Assembly: GCA_002707085.1 (NCBI GenBank) | Contig: PALY01000086.1 | Span: 2,715-9,428, forward strand | Direction of reading: 5' to 3' | Source of the DNA: Deltaproteobacteria bacterium | GTDB lineage: Bacteria > Myxococcota_A > UBA796 | Length of the DNA: 6,714 nt | Shown here: positions 1 through 6,585 of the stretch, piece after piece | How the letters are laid out: each line of letters begins with the position of its first letter | How positions within the stretch are numbered: position 1 is the first letter of the stretch | Notes under the pieces: generated by a model | What the model was told of the DNA's origin: nothing | The model's database searches: none | Seen by the model: only the letters and a program-made list of their open reading frames with translations | Program-made: the position numbers and the translations under genes

Positions 1-1406
1 GCAATGGCCTTGACCATGCGACCACCCAAGCGCGCATGACTCCACAAAGCATGCAACCCTCGACTCGATGTGAGTCGGCCGGCCACATAGCCAGGTCGCA
101 AATAAAAGCGCTGATAGAAACGCCGCACTTGATGAGACATTTTGCCTGCAGTCAGTGTGGCTGACTCAGAAGGATCTGCACCAATCCAACGAAACTCTTC
201 TGGGCGTGAATCCAAGCCTTTTCTATCGTGTCTCTTCCCAAAGCCAGTGGTCGGCAGAGGTACAGCCACATTGACCTGCACATAGTCGAGGTCGTTTCCG
301 ATTGCGAAGGAAATGGACTTGTTCACACTCTCCGCCGTGTCGCCTTCTAATCCAACCATGAAGGTACCGCTGACCTCCATGCCTGCTTCATGAGTCCATC
401 GTGCAGCATCAACACCCTGAGCAACCGTCGTCCCTTTACCCGTTTTCCTTAAAACCGAATCATCTCCCGACTCAAAGCCATAGCAAACCTGAAAACATCC
501 AGAAGCCTTCATACGCCGCAGCAGTTCCGCATTCACCGTAGACACAGTGCCAAAACATCGCCAACTCAAATCCAATCCTGCGGAATCCATGGCATCACAA
601 AGAGCGTGGACCCGCTCATGGTCACCCGTGAACGTATCGTCTCGAAAATGAATCTCTCGAACACCATACCTGCCCACCAATTCTTGAAACTCGGCGACAA
701 CCAAGTCAATGGGACGGGACCGAACCTCTCGGTGGTGCCAAATTTGGCTTGGGCAAAATGTACAGGCGTGGGCGCAACCACGAGTAGTCGACACAGTTGT
801 CGCAGGGCCTCTCCGTGAAAATGGAATCGTGTAGTGATTCAGATCAAGCAGGTCACGGGCAGGCATTGGCTGTGTCACCCAACCTGGAGGAAGCCGCCTC
901 TGTGTCAATTGAACCGAAGAGTCCTCCAGAAAAGCCAGGTTCGGAATTTCACGCCACGGCACGCCATCGGCCAACAACCGCACTGCCTCCTCCGGTTCGC
1001 CACGGATGACAACATCCACTTCGGAATCCAATAAAACCTGCTCGGCACTGGCCGTCACATTTGGACCCGAAAGGCACAACACCGAATCTGGTAATGCCGC
1101 CCTCAATATTTCCAACAAACGCTTGTCATCATCCACACTTCCCCATGCTGAAGGCACCAGAACAATGGAAGGCGAACTCTCTTTCAGACTTTGGGCCACA
1201 GCAGCATGGGAAAGTCCACGAACATTTGCAGCAATCAGTTCACAGTGATGCCCCCCCTCACGTAAAAGGGCTGCCGTAAAGGCCAACTCAAGGGGTGGAT
1301 AGGGACAAGACAGCGGGACTTCTCCACCGAAAGTGTCCCGAAGAAAGAATACTTTGCGCCCATCGATTTCTGCCAACGGGTCAATCAGCGCCACAGATGA
1401 AGTCAT
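1..1406 (-). CDS. B12-binding-domain radical SAM protein (C-terminus beyond window)
   Basis: This is a partial gene: 468 codons are in the window and it runs off the left edge with no stop codon and no frameshift. The start is the ATG at 1406-1404, because an in-frame TGA lies two codons upstream (plus 1410-1412). No strong Shine-Dalgarno sequence precedes it. Residues 1 to about 150 look like a Rossmann-type cobalamin-binding domain, with PYPPLELAFTAALLREGG near residues 35-52 and the IRGEPEEAVRLL segment at 134-144. The expected B12-ligating DxHxxG histidine is not evident, as is common in this class. Residues 205-390 form the radical SAM barrel. The 4Fe-4S motif CxxxCxxC is C211, C215, C218 (CAHACTFC), followed by FRDDTF at 254-259 and the GFESG motif at 310-314. 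The RRFYQRFYLRPGYVAGRL segment (428-445) is typical of BchE-like members. Family members methylate, cyclise or rearrange unactivated carbons; the substrate here cannot be read from sequence. The gene is divergent from the lipoprotein gene and on the same strand as the acyltransferase/GH3 pair, so a shared pathway is possible but unproven. Confidence 0.93.
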   Translation of the reverse strand, partial: MTSSVALIDPLAEIDGRKVFFLRDTFGGEVPLSCPYPPLELAFTAALLREGGHHCELIAANVRGLSHAAVAQSLKESSPSIVLVPSAWGSVDDDKRLLEILRAALPDSVLCLSGPNVTASAEQVLLDSEVDVVIRGEPEEAVRLLADGVPWREIPNLAFLEDSSVQLTQRRLPPGWVTQPMPARDLLDLNHYTIPFSRRGPATTVSTTRGCAHACTFCPSQIWHHREVRSRPIDLVVAEFQELVGRYGVREIHFRDDTFTGDHERVHALCDAMDSAGLDLSWRCFGTVSTVNAELLRRMKASGCFQVCYGFESGDDSVLRKTGKGTTVAQGVDAARWTHEAGMEVSGTFMVGLEGDTAESVNKSISFAIGNDLDYVQVNVAVPLPTTGFGKRHDRKGLDSRPEEFRWIGADPSESATLTAGKMSHQVRRFYQRFYLRPGYVAGRLTSSRGLHALWSHARLGGRMVKAI

Positions 1407-1418
1407 GACTCATTTCTA

Positions 1419-1463
1419 TCACAGAGCGATTGTGACAAATGGGCGACATTGGATCTCTGTCAC
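1419..1463. promoter_or_regulatory. Possible operator: two small dyads in the divergent spacer
   Basis: The 131-bp spacer between the divergent starts contains TCACA (1419-1423) paired with TGTGA (1431-1435) across 7 bases. It also contains GTGACA (1432-1437) paired with TGTCAC (1458-1463) across 20 bases. The shared half-site sits in the middle, giving three related half-sites placed to act on both genes. This is what is seen; a regulator binding here is inference. No convincing -35/-10 pair was found for either gene. Confidence 0.3.
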
Positions 1464-1524
1464 ACAAGCGACACATGCTTCCGTGTACAAAGTGCGCCTC
1501 AACCTACCCCCCCAACCCGGTTGC

Positions 1525-1530
1525 GAGGTG
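1525..1530 (+). promoter_or_regulatory. Ribosome-binding site that fixes the lipoprotein start
   Basis: GAGGTG lies 7 bases before the ATG at 1538. It decides in favour of this start over the in-frame ATG at 1439, which has no such site and would put 33 hydrophilic residues ahead of the signal peptide. Confidence 0.8.
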
Positions 1531-1537
1531 TACTCCT

Positions 1538-3760
1538 ATGCGTACCATCATCTATTTGTTTACCGTCTTGACTATGGCTGCTTGTGAAAACAACGGCATC
1601 AAGAGCACCGACTCTTTCGATACAATCAGTTCTTCAAGCTCCTCCTCAAACGACAAACCCGACAATGTCGAACCCACCGAGGCCTGGTCTGATCAAGACA
1701 ACCCCGCTTTGTTCTCTGATGAACTGGAATACAATGTAGACGCATTGCCGATTGAAGGTGAAGCAACACAAGTTCCATGGGCAGGTTCTTACTGGCCTGT
1801 GTACGAAGACAGCATCAACTACAAATGGGATGGGGAAGATTCTCTATCGCCCGCCGCGAAATATGGTGCAGCGTTTGGTGTGGACGACTTTGAAGACCAT
1901 GTCAGTGAACATCACGGCATTGATAAGCAGAGCAGTCGTACCGAATGTGAAACAACCAGCGACTGTGACTCCGCGATTGGAGAGTCTTGCGCGAAACGTG
2001 AGGGTAGCGAAGACGGTTACTGTATTCCCACTTGGTGGGGAATTTGTCACGCATGGGCGCCTGTTGCCATCTTGGAACCAGAACCCCAACAACCAGTGAC
2101 GCGAAATGGTGTTGAATTCAAAATCAACGACATCAAAGCCATTGCCACACTGGCCTACAACCGAACTCGCTCAAAGTTTGTCTCTCTTCGTTGTAATGAA
2201 GACGACTCGGAAGACGAAATCGAGTACGACGAGTACGACCGGCCAACGGGTGAAGACGAAGAGTGTCGCGACACCAATCCTGGCACTTACCACGTACTGC
2301 TCGCCAACTTTCTTGGAATCAAAGGCGAGTCATTCGTAGAAGATCGAACCTTTGATGACCAAGTATGGAACCAACCCCTCCGCGCCTACCGCATTACGAA
2401 AATGGAACCCATCACGGTAGACCGAGCCCATGAACTTATTGGGGTCCCAGACGACGAAGAACCCACTGAATCTGTTGGTGGAACATTTGGCTTCTCAGGA
2501 GATTTAGGACAAGGGGAGTGGCTGCACAAAGGACCATATACAGTCATCGAAGATGCGTTGGTAAATATCGAGATGGAAGGGTCCGAAGGCGATCTTGATC
2601 TCTACGTTCGGTTCGGTTCGGAACCCAACGAAGGCACCTATGACTGCAGGCCCTACCGTCCCCACTCCAACGAAAGTTGTGAACTAACGGCCAGTGAAGG
2701 CGACACTGAGGTCTACGTGAGTATCCACGGATATTCTCCCGGCGATTTCGATGTAAACGTGACCGTTCAAGATCCCCATGCCGACACCACTACGGACGCC
2801 GTTGAGTATGAGTTCAATGAAGATGCCGAATCGTTTTACCATGTGAAACTTGAAGTCGACTACATGGCGGAATCAGAGTCTGAAACGGATGGAAACCTAG
2901 CAGACACAGTGGACAATTATACCCGCACTGATCGGTACCAATACGTTCTTGAAATCGATGGTAACAACAACATCATTGGTGGTGAATGGATAGGCACCAG
3001 CAAGCGAAACCACCCCGACTTCCTATGGCTACCCATCGAACGTTCCAACTGGCCTCGTCCTGCGGGTGGCTCCATGAATTGGGATCTCGTAAAGGAACTC
3101 ATCGATGCTTCTCAAATCACTGAAGAGCCGGAAGTAGAAGGTTCCACGGGAGTGGAAGCCATCACAGAGAGTTTCGAACTCGAAAAGGGCGACTGGAAGC
3201 ACTACGGACCCTTCGACGTCAATGGGACCCTGGAAGCCACCCTTTCAGGGACTGGCGATGCGGACATTTATGTACAGACAGGGGCGCAGCCAACTTCATC
3301 CAACTATGCCTGCAGGCCATACTCAACCCACTCCAATGAAGAGTGTGCTGTAGAAGCCAACGGCCCCGTTTATGTGTCTGTGAACGGATGGCAATCGGCC
3401 GATGTCGAACTCACCATCAGCTACAATTCTGAAGCTGTTTCCGACGAAGAGATCGCTGAAGAGTCCGACCCATCTACACACCTCAACGAAAGCAGTTTCG
3501 TTGATTTCCAAGAGATGGCCTTGTACGTGCTTGAAGTCGAGGATGGACAAAAGGTCCGGGTGGAAACACACTCAGAAACAGACATCGATCTGTACTTACG
3601 GTTCAACAACCCTCCGACCACCAACGATTATGACGAACGGGCATACACCTATTCGGGTAACGAAACACTCGACTATGAAGCGGACGAAAGCGGCATGCTT
3701 CACATCGGTGTGCATGGCTGGGAAGCATCCGACTTCACACTGGTCACAAGCGACAGATAG
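1538..3760 (+). CDS. Lipoprotein with GP42-like transglutaminase (TGase elicitor) domain and three PPC domains
   Basis: A 740-residue lipoprotein. Residues 1-16 are a lipoprotein signal peptide (MRTIIYLFTVLTMAAC; C16 is the lipidated cysteine), followed by a Ser-rich linker with seven serines at 31-37. Residues about 76-303 and 421-521 match the transglutaminase elicitor family (oomycete GP42 and marine Vibrio relatives). Conserved blocks are VPWAGSYWPVYEDSINYKW (79-97), four cysteines at 137-162, the active-site block WWGICHAWAP (166-175, nucleophile C170), H252 in YHVLLANFLG, D269 in SFVED, VWNQPLRAYRITK (276-288, aligned with Pep-13), and IIGGEW (479-484) through NHPDFLWLP (491-499). H252 and D269 as catalytic partners are inferred. 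Three PPC-type domains are seen at about 304-416, 543-630 and 650-738, marked by DLDLYVR, DADIYVQ and DIDLYLR. The first interrupts the catalytic domain. The protein is strongly acidic, suggesting a saline habitat. It probably makes isopeptide crosslinks or deamidates glutamine at the cell surface. Proteolysis by a papain-like fold is an alternative activity. Confidence 0.92.
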   Translation: MRTIIYLFTVLTMAACENNGIKSTDSFDTISSSSSSSNDKPDNVEPTEAWSDQDNPALFSDELEYNVDALPIEGEATQVPWAGSYWPVYEDSINYKWDGEDSLSPAAKYGAAFGVDDFEDHVSEHHGIDKQSSRTECETTSDCDSAIGESCAKREGSEDGYCIPTWWGICHAWAPVAILEPEPQQPVTRNGVEFKINDIKAIATLAYNRTRSKFVSLRCNEDDSEDEIEYDEYDRPTGEDEECRDTNPGTYHVLLANFLGIKGESFVEDRTFDDQVWNQPLRAYRITKMEPITVDRAHELIGVPDDEEPTESVGGTFGFSGDLGQGEWLHKGPYTVIEDALVNIEMEGSEGDLDLYVRFGSEPNEGTYDCRPYRPHSNESCELTASEGDTEVYVSIHGYSPGDFDVNVTVQDPHADTTTDAVEYEFNEDAESFYHVKLEVDYMAESESETDGNLADTVDNYTRTDRYQYVLEIDGNNNIIGGEWIGTSKRNHPDFLWLPIERSNWPRPAGGSMNWDLVKELIDASQITEEPEVEGSTGVEAITESFELEKGDWKHYGPFDVNGTLEATLSGTGDADIYVQTGAQPTSSNYACRPYSTHSNEECAVEANGPVYVSVNGWQSADVELTISYNSEAVSDEEIAEESDPSTHLNESSFVDFQEMALYVLEVEDGQKVRVETHSETDIDLYLRFNNPPTTNDYDERAYTYSGNETLDYEADESGMLHIGVHGWEASDFTLVTSDR
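2195..2268 (+). other. Cysteine-bracketed acidic loop in the transglutaminase domain
   Basis: Residues 220-242, between C219 and C243, hold 14 Asp/Glu out of 23. A perfect 9-bp tandem duplication (2222-2230 and 2231-2239) encodes EYD twice. A disulfide closing the loop and calcium binding are inferences; the relevant family knowledge is that GP42-type enzymes need calcium. Confidence 0.6.
2363..2401 (+). other. Pep-13-like segment of the transglutaminase domain
   Basis: These codons give VWNQPLRAYRITK (residues 276-288). The elicitor peptide of Phytophthora GP42 is VWNQPVRGFKVYE. Six of 13 positions are identical (V, W, N, Q, P and the R at position 7), and several others are conservative. 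The Trp and Pro reported as needed for plant recognition are both kept. In GP42 this stretch is a surface-exposed part of the enzyme important for its activity, so conservation more likely reflects catalysis than plant contact. Confidence 0.75.
2447..2785 (+). other. PPC-type domain inserted within the transglutaminase fold
   Basis: Residues about 304-416 read as a PPC beta-sandwich: a GTFGFSGDLGQGEWLHKGPY lead strand, the SEGDLDLYVRFGSEP core (349-363) and a VYVSIHGYSPGDFDVNV final strand (392-408). Transglutaminase sequence resumes at about 421 (AVEYEFNEDAESFYHVK) and continues to NHPDFLWLP. The edges are approximate. Confidence 0.8.
2639..2683 (+). repeat. Diverged intragenic repeat, copy 1 (in PPC domain 1)
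   Basis: This segment pairs with 3305-3349: about 33 of 45 bases match, including a shared TGCAGGCC. It encodes the C-x10-C loop (C370, C381), which matches C592/C603 of the second PPC domain. This points to domain duplication inside the gene. Confidence 0.7.
3305..3349 (+). repeat. Diverged intragenic repeat, copy 2 (in PPC domain 2)
   Basis: Partner of 2639-2683. It encodes ACRPYSTHSNEEC (C592, C603) against DCRPYRPHSNESC in the first copy. The third PPC domain has the same fold position (DERAYTYSGNETL) without cysteines. Confidence 0.7.
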
Positions 3761-3762
3761 CT

Positions 3763-5337
3763 CTACTCCTCGTCCGCGACACCGAGGGTTTCCCAGGTGC
3801 GCGGAACGAGCGGTAAGAACTTGAACTGAGCTTCCCAGTTTCGGCCAGGAGGCTGCCCACCTACCTTCTGCAATGCTGTCGGAAACGACATGCATACTGC
3901 GTGTGGGCCATCCAGCCGCCCACTTTTTCGTTTGTCTGCATATTCGCTATTGATCGACATGAGGGCCTCGTCCACAATCGATTCAACTCGGCTGCGACCC
4001 AGTACAGCAGCATCCACCGCCAACAACACCTTGTAGTGGGGCTTGGGTGTCGCGGATGGCACAAGCGTCATCCAGGGTACGCCAACCAGATCCTTTCGTT
4101 CATGGCTCAATACGTCGAGGGCAAACCGGGCGTGATCTCCAGAGAGTTTTTCGCCAGTAAAAGAAAACGACAAGCCCAGACGACGCTCAAAGCGTAAATC
4201 AGGAATGCCATTCACCATCCCTGCCACCCGAAAAACATCTTCTGTGTGGTATCGAGTCAGCCCCCAACCATCACTCACCACCATGCTGTAGGACTCTTCC
4301 ATCTGCAGCTCACTTGGCTTGAGCAATTCAGTCACATTTGGCTTTGCGTCAACGGGTAAAAACTCGTACAAAACGCCGGGAGCAATTGGCAGGAAACGGA
4401 TGACGTCTCCTTCAAAGTGTGGAATCGTTTCTACCGTCTCTGTGGACATGCTGTACATCGGAAGGTGTACAACCTTGTCCTCTTCCAGATGGTTGCGCAC
4501 CCGGGTCAGGTATGTACGCACATAGCCACCATCCCAACAACAAAGAAAGGCAACCCCTGGCACACATTCATGAAAAGATAAGGGGCGAAGTCGTTGAGCG
4601 ATCCGATCCATCCGCTTTTTGGCGCCCACAGACTCAATTCTACGGGCGACTCGGTGGATTCGACGATCAAACTGCTCCGGATACTTCGACCACTCTCGAA
4701 CCAATTTGGTGGTTTGGTCCCATTCTTGGCCCAACTTGTCCATGAACAAGGCCAATGTGGATGGGTTTGTCGCATACAAAGAACCTGGATTCGACTGAAC
4801 CATGACCCACAAGCGAACTGCCGGGGCGCCATACTGTTCTGCAAGCGCTCGCATGATTGGGTGGCCATGCACCCGGTAAGGAGCCTGCAGCGTTGAAAAA
4901 TAGGGAGGTGTAGAATTCCGTTCCGCCATCATCATGGCCGTCAACGAATCATCGCTATCGATGGCACTAAACACATACAAACTGGTCCGCTTGATCTCCA
5001 TTGCTGCAAATGCCCGACAAAACGCACCCATATAGGTCCACTTGACCTGCCGGAGCCGCTTGGCTGTATACGGGATTCGTTTTGGGGTACCCGAAGACCC
5101 CGATGTGGTCGCAAATTGAACCTGAGGACCCGAACTCAACTCAAGTTTTGCCTGAAGAACATCTCCATGCAAAATGATGGGAGTCGATGCGTTGACCTCG
5201 TATTGTTGACGAAGCCGGGTTTGCTGATCTGAGAAACGTCGAACTTGCAGGCCATGCCACATTTCCAGACATCGTCCCAAGACACGAATATTCATAGCGA
5301 TCAGCGCGCGAAACTGATCTTGGATCCAAGCCCTCAT
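3763..5337 (-). CDS. GH3-family acyl-acid amido synthetase
   Basis: A 524-residue protein, the normal size for a free-standing bacterial GH3 protein. GH3 enzymes adenylate a carboxylic acid with ATP and then transfer the acyl group to an amine, usually an amino acid. The ATP/phosphate-binding motif TTSGSSGTPK is at 77-86. The second motif, PMYSMSTE, is at 293-300, with Y295 and E300 matching the YxxSE-type signature. The third, GWGLTRYHTEDVFRV, is at 357-371 and corresponds to the GLYRYRxGD block; D367 should contact the ribose. FERRLGLSFSFTGEKLS (383-399) is the hinge region. The C-terminal lid includes PKPHYKVLL (431-439) and NSEYADKRKSGRLDGPHAVC (463-482), both typical of GH3. No signal peptide is present, so it acts in the cytoplasm. 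The ATG overlaps the upstream stop as ATGA, with GGAAG (plus 5345-5349) seven bases ahead, indicating translational coupling. Substrates cannot be deduced. Its 3' end lies 2 bp from the convergent lipoprotein gene. Confidence 0.93.
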   Translation of the reverse strand: MRAWIQDQFRALIAMNIRVLGRCLEMWHGLQVRRFSDQQTRLRQQYEVNASTPIILHGDVLQAKLELSSGPQVQFATTSGSSGTPKRIPYTAKRLRQVKWTYMGAFCRAFAAMEIKRTSLYVFSAIDSDDSLTAMMMAERNSTPPYFSTLQAPYRVHGHPIMRALAEQYGAPAVRLWVMVQSNPGSLYATNPSTLALFMDKLGQEWDQTTKLVREWSKYPEQFDRRIHRVARRIESVGAKKRMDRIAQRLRPLSFHECVPGVAFLCCWDGGYVRTYLTRVRNHLEEDKVVHLPMYSMSTETVETIPHFEGDVIRFLPIAPGVLYEFLPVDAKPNVTELLKPSELQMEESYSMVVSDGWGLTRYHTEDVFRVAGMVNGIPDLRFERRLGLSFSFTGEKLSGDHARFALDVLSHERKDLVGVPWMTLVPSATPKPHYKVLLAVDAAVLGRSRVESIVDEALMSINSEYADKRKSGRLDGPHAVCMSFPTALQKVGGQPPGRNWEAQFKFLPLVPRTWETLGVADEE

Positions 5338-6575
5338 CCCAAAACTTCCATTCGGTCCATCTCAATTCGTTCAGACAACATGTGTTCAAACGCAAGGACA
5401 TGGTCTCGTGTGATCATTCCAGGATCATAGGTCATGGTGAACTGCGTATCTGACCCGACACTTGCTGCAGTAATGCCAAAAGGAAACCGCTCATGCAACA
5501 TGATCACCCAACTGGCAGATCGAACCATTGATGCAAATCGAGATGCCAAACCAAGGTCCTCCAAATGTGTGAATGGAGCCGAAGCCATATCCACCCATGG
5601 ACGCCCCAAAAAAGCCCTCAGAATGGGTACCATCAATGCGTCCGACAACCCCAGAATTGCACTGTCTGCTGGCACATACCATTCCCCATGGTCCTTGCTC
5701 CAAAGCACTTGTTCTCGTACCTTTCGATACCGTTCGTCCGGTGTTTCAGCTTGCATCTTGTCAGCATAAATTCGAATCCGACTTGATCCATTACCAAAGC
5801 CTACAAAAGCCTGACGACGAATATTCATGGGTACCCATAAACCCATTTTGTTGGCTTGAACCCCATGTTTAAGATTCCAATCCACCATGGTCTGAAGAAT
5901 GCTGGCGGATAGAATGTCATTGGTGGTGACACCCTCAACTCTCTCCTTCACCATGACGTGATGACTGGCATCCAACGTCCAAGAGTGCCACTTTCGAACT
6001 GGACTGGCTTTAGTGGATGGACTCCACACTCTGCGAGATGCGCCCATATGAGAGTAAGCGGACTTGCGACTGGGATCATCATGGGTCCGCAGCTCTGGTC
6101 CATCCCACGACCCCAAAGATGTTTCTGGTTCAACTTGGCCAGAAGCCACCATCATCTGATGAAAGATCCACAAAGCCGCACTGACCCCATCAAAAGCACA
6201 GTGGTGAAAGCGACTGACGAGCGTGACCTCGTTTGTAGATCGCGTCTTCACCAACAACTGCCGAACTTGGACATCAAGGTGCGGATCTTTGCCACCATTG
6301 ACAAAAGCTTCAATCGCCGTGTGTGCATCGAGCGGGTCTTCCGCTTCGTAGATGTCAAAAGGGTCTGTGTCTTGCCACTCCCAACTACGACCGACCACTC
6401 GCGAACCTGATGTAGGGAAGAGGTGTGTCGCAGACACGGCCCCCTTTCTCAACATTTCCGGTACAACCGCACCCGCTTCCAAGTGGAGAATCACAGAAAA
6501 ATCAAGAGGCCGAGTCGGCCGATGTAGCTTGGCACTGATCAAGTCCAGCGGAGACAGAGATGACGGCGCAGTCAC
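5334..6575 (-). CDS. Free-standing condensation / WS-DGAT-like acyltransferase (HHxxxDG family)
   Basis: A 413-residue protein of the CoA-dependent acyltransferase superfamily, which includes NRPS condensation domains, PapA proteins and WS/DGAT enzymes. The catalytic motif HHCAFDG lies at 124-130 and is intact; H125 is the expected general base. The second half shows VTTNDILSASILQTM (216-230), like the VTxNDVxLA helix of WS/DGAT and PapA enzymes. It also shows WVPMNIRRQ...GFGNGSS (247-264), the usual channel motif, and FPFGITAASVGSDTQFTMTY (364-383), the latch-strand region. No carrier protein or adenylation domain is fused, so the acyl donor is probably an acyl-CoA or a free carrier protein. 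The start is GTG at 6575, because an in-frame TAA lies two codons upstream; its ribosome-binding site is weak. It begins 10 bp after the preceding gene and its stop overlaps the GH3 start, so these genes form one operon. It probably makes an ester or amide. The acceptor is unknown, and a plain condensation domain is the alternative class. Confidence 0.88.
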   Translation of the reverse strand: MTAPSSLSPLDLISAKLHRPTRPLDFSVILHLEAGAVVPEMLRKGAVSATHLFPTSGSRVVGRSWEWQDTDPFDIYEAEDPLDAHTAIEAFVNGGKDPHLDVQVRQLLVKTRSTNEVTLVSRFHHCAFDGVSAALWIFHQMMVASGQVEPETSLGSWDGPELRTHDDPSRKSAYSHMGASRRVWSPSTKASPVRKWHSWTLDASHHVMVKERVEGVTTNDILSASILQTMVDWNLKHGVQANKMGLWVPMNIRRQAFVGFGNGSSRIRIYADKMQAETPDERYRKVREQVLWSKDHGEWYVPADSAILGLSDALMVPILRAFLGRPWVDMASAPFTHLEDLGLASRFASMVRSASWVIMLHERFPFGITAASVGSDTQFTMTYDPGMITRDHVLAFEHMLSERIEMDRMEVLG

Positions 6576-6585
6576 CGTTTACTGC

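Noticed and set aside
566..781. Short minus-strand frame inside the radical SAM gene
   Set aside because: It is an alternative frame within the radical SAM core, where the true frame carries CxxxCxxC and is uninterrupted.
1439..1537. N-terminal extension of the lipoprotein from the in-frame ATG at 1439
   Set aside because: It would place 33 residues before a good lipoprotein signal peptide, and it has no ribosome-binding site. GAGGTG sits 7 bases before the ATG at 1538.
1919..2023. Cys-rich segment as an independent EGF-like or Myxococcota Cys-repeat domain
   Set aside because: The four cysteines at residues 137-162 directly precede WWGICHAW and occur in the same place in the transglutaminase elicitor family, so they belong to that domain.
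3402..3824. 140-codon open frame on the plus strand across the convergent junction
   Set aside because: It is out of frame with the third PPC domain, rich in Ser/Thr/Lys from frame-shifted acidic codons, and has no ribosome-binding site.
5958..6410. 150-codon open frame on the plus strand
   Set aside because: It lies wholly antisense to the acyltransferase gene, whose HHxxxDG motif is intact there. The translated product shows no recognisable domain.
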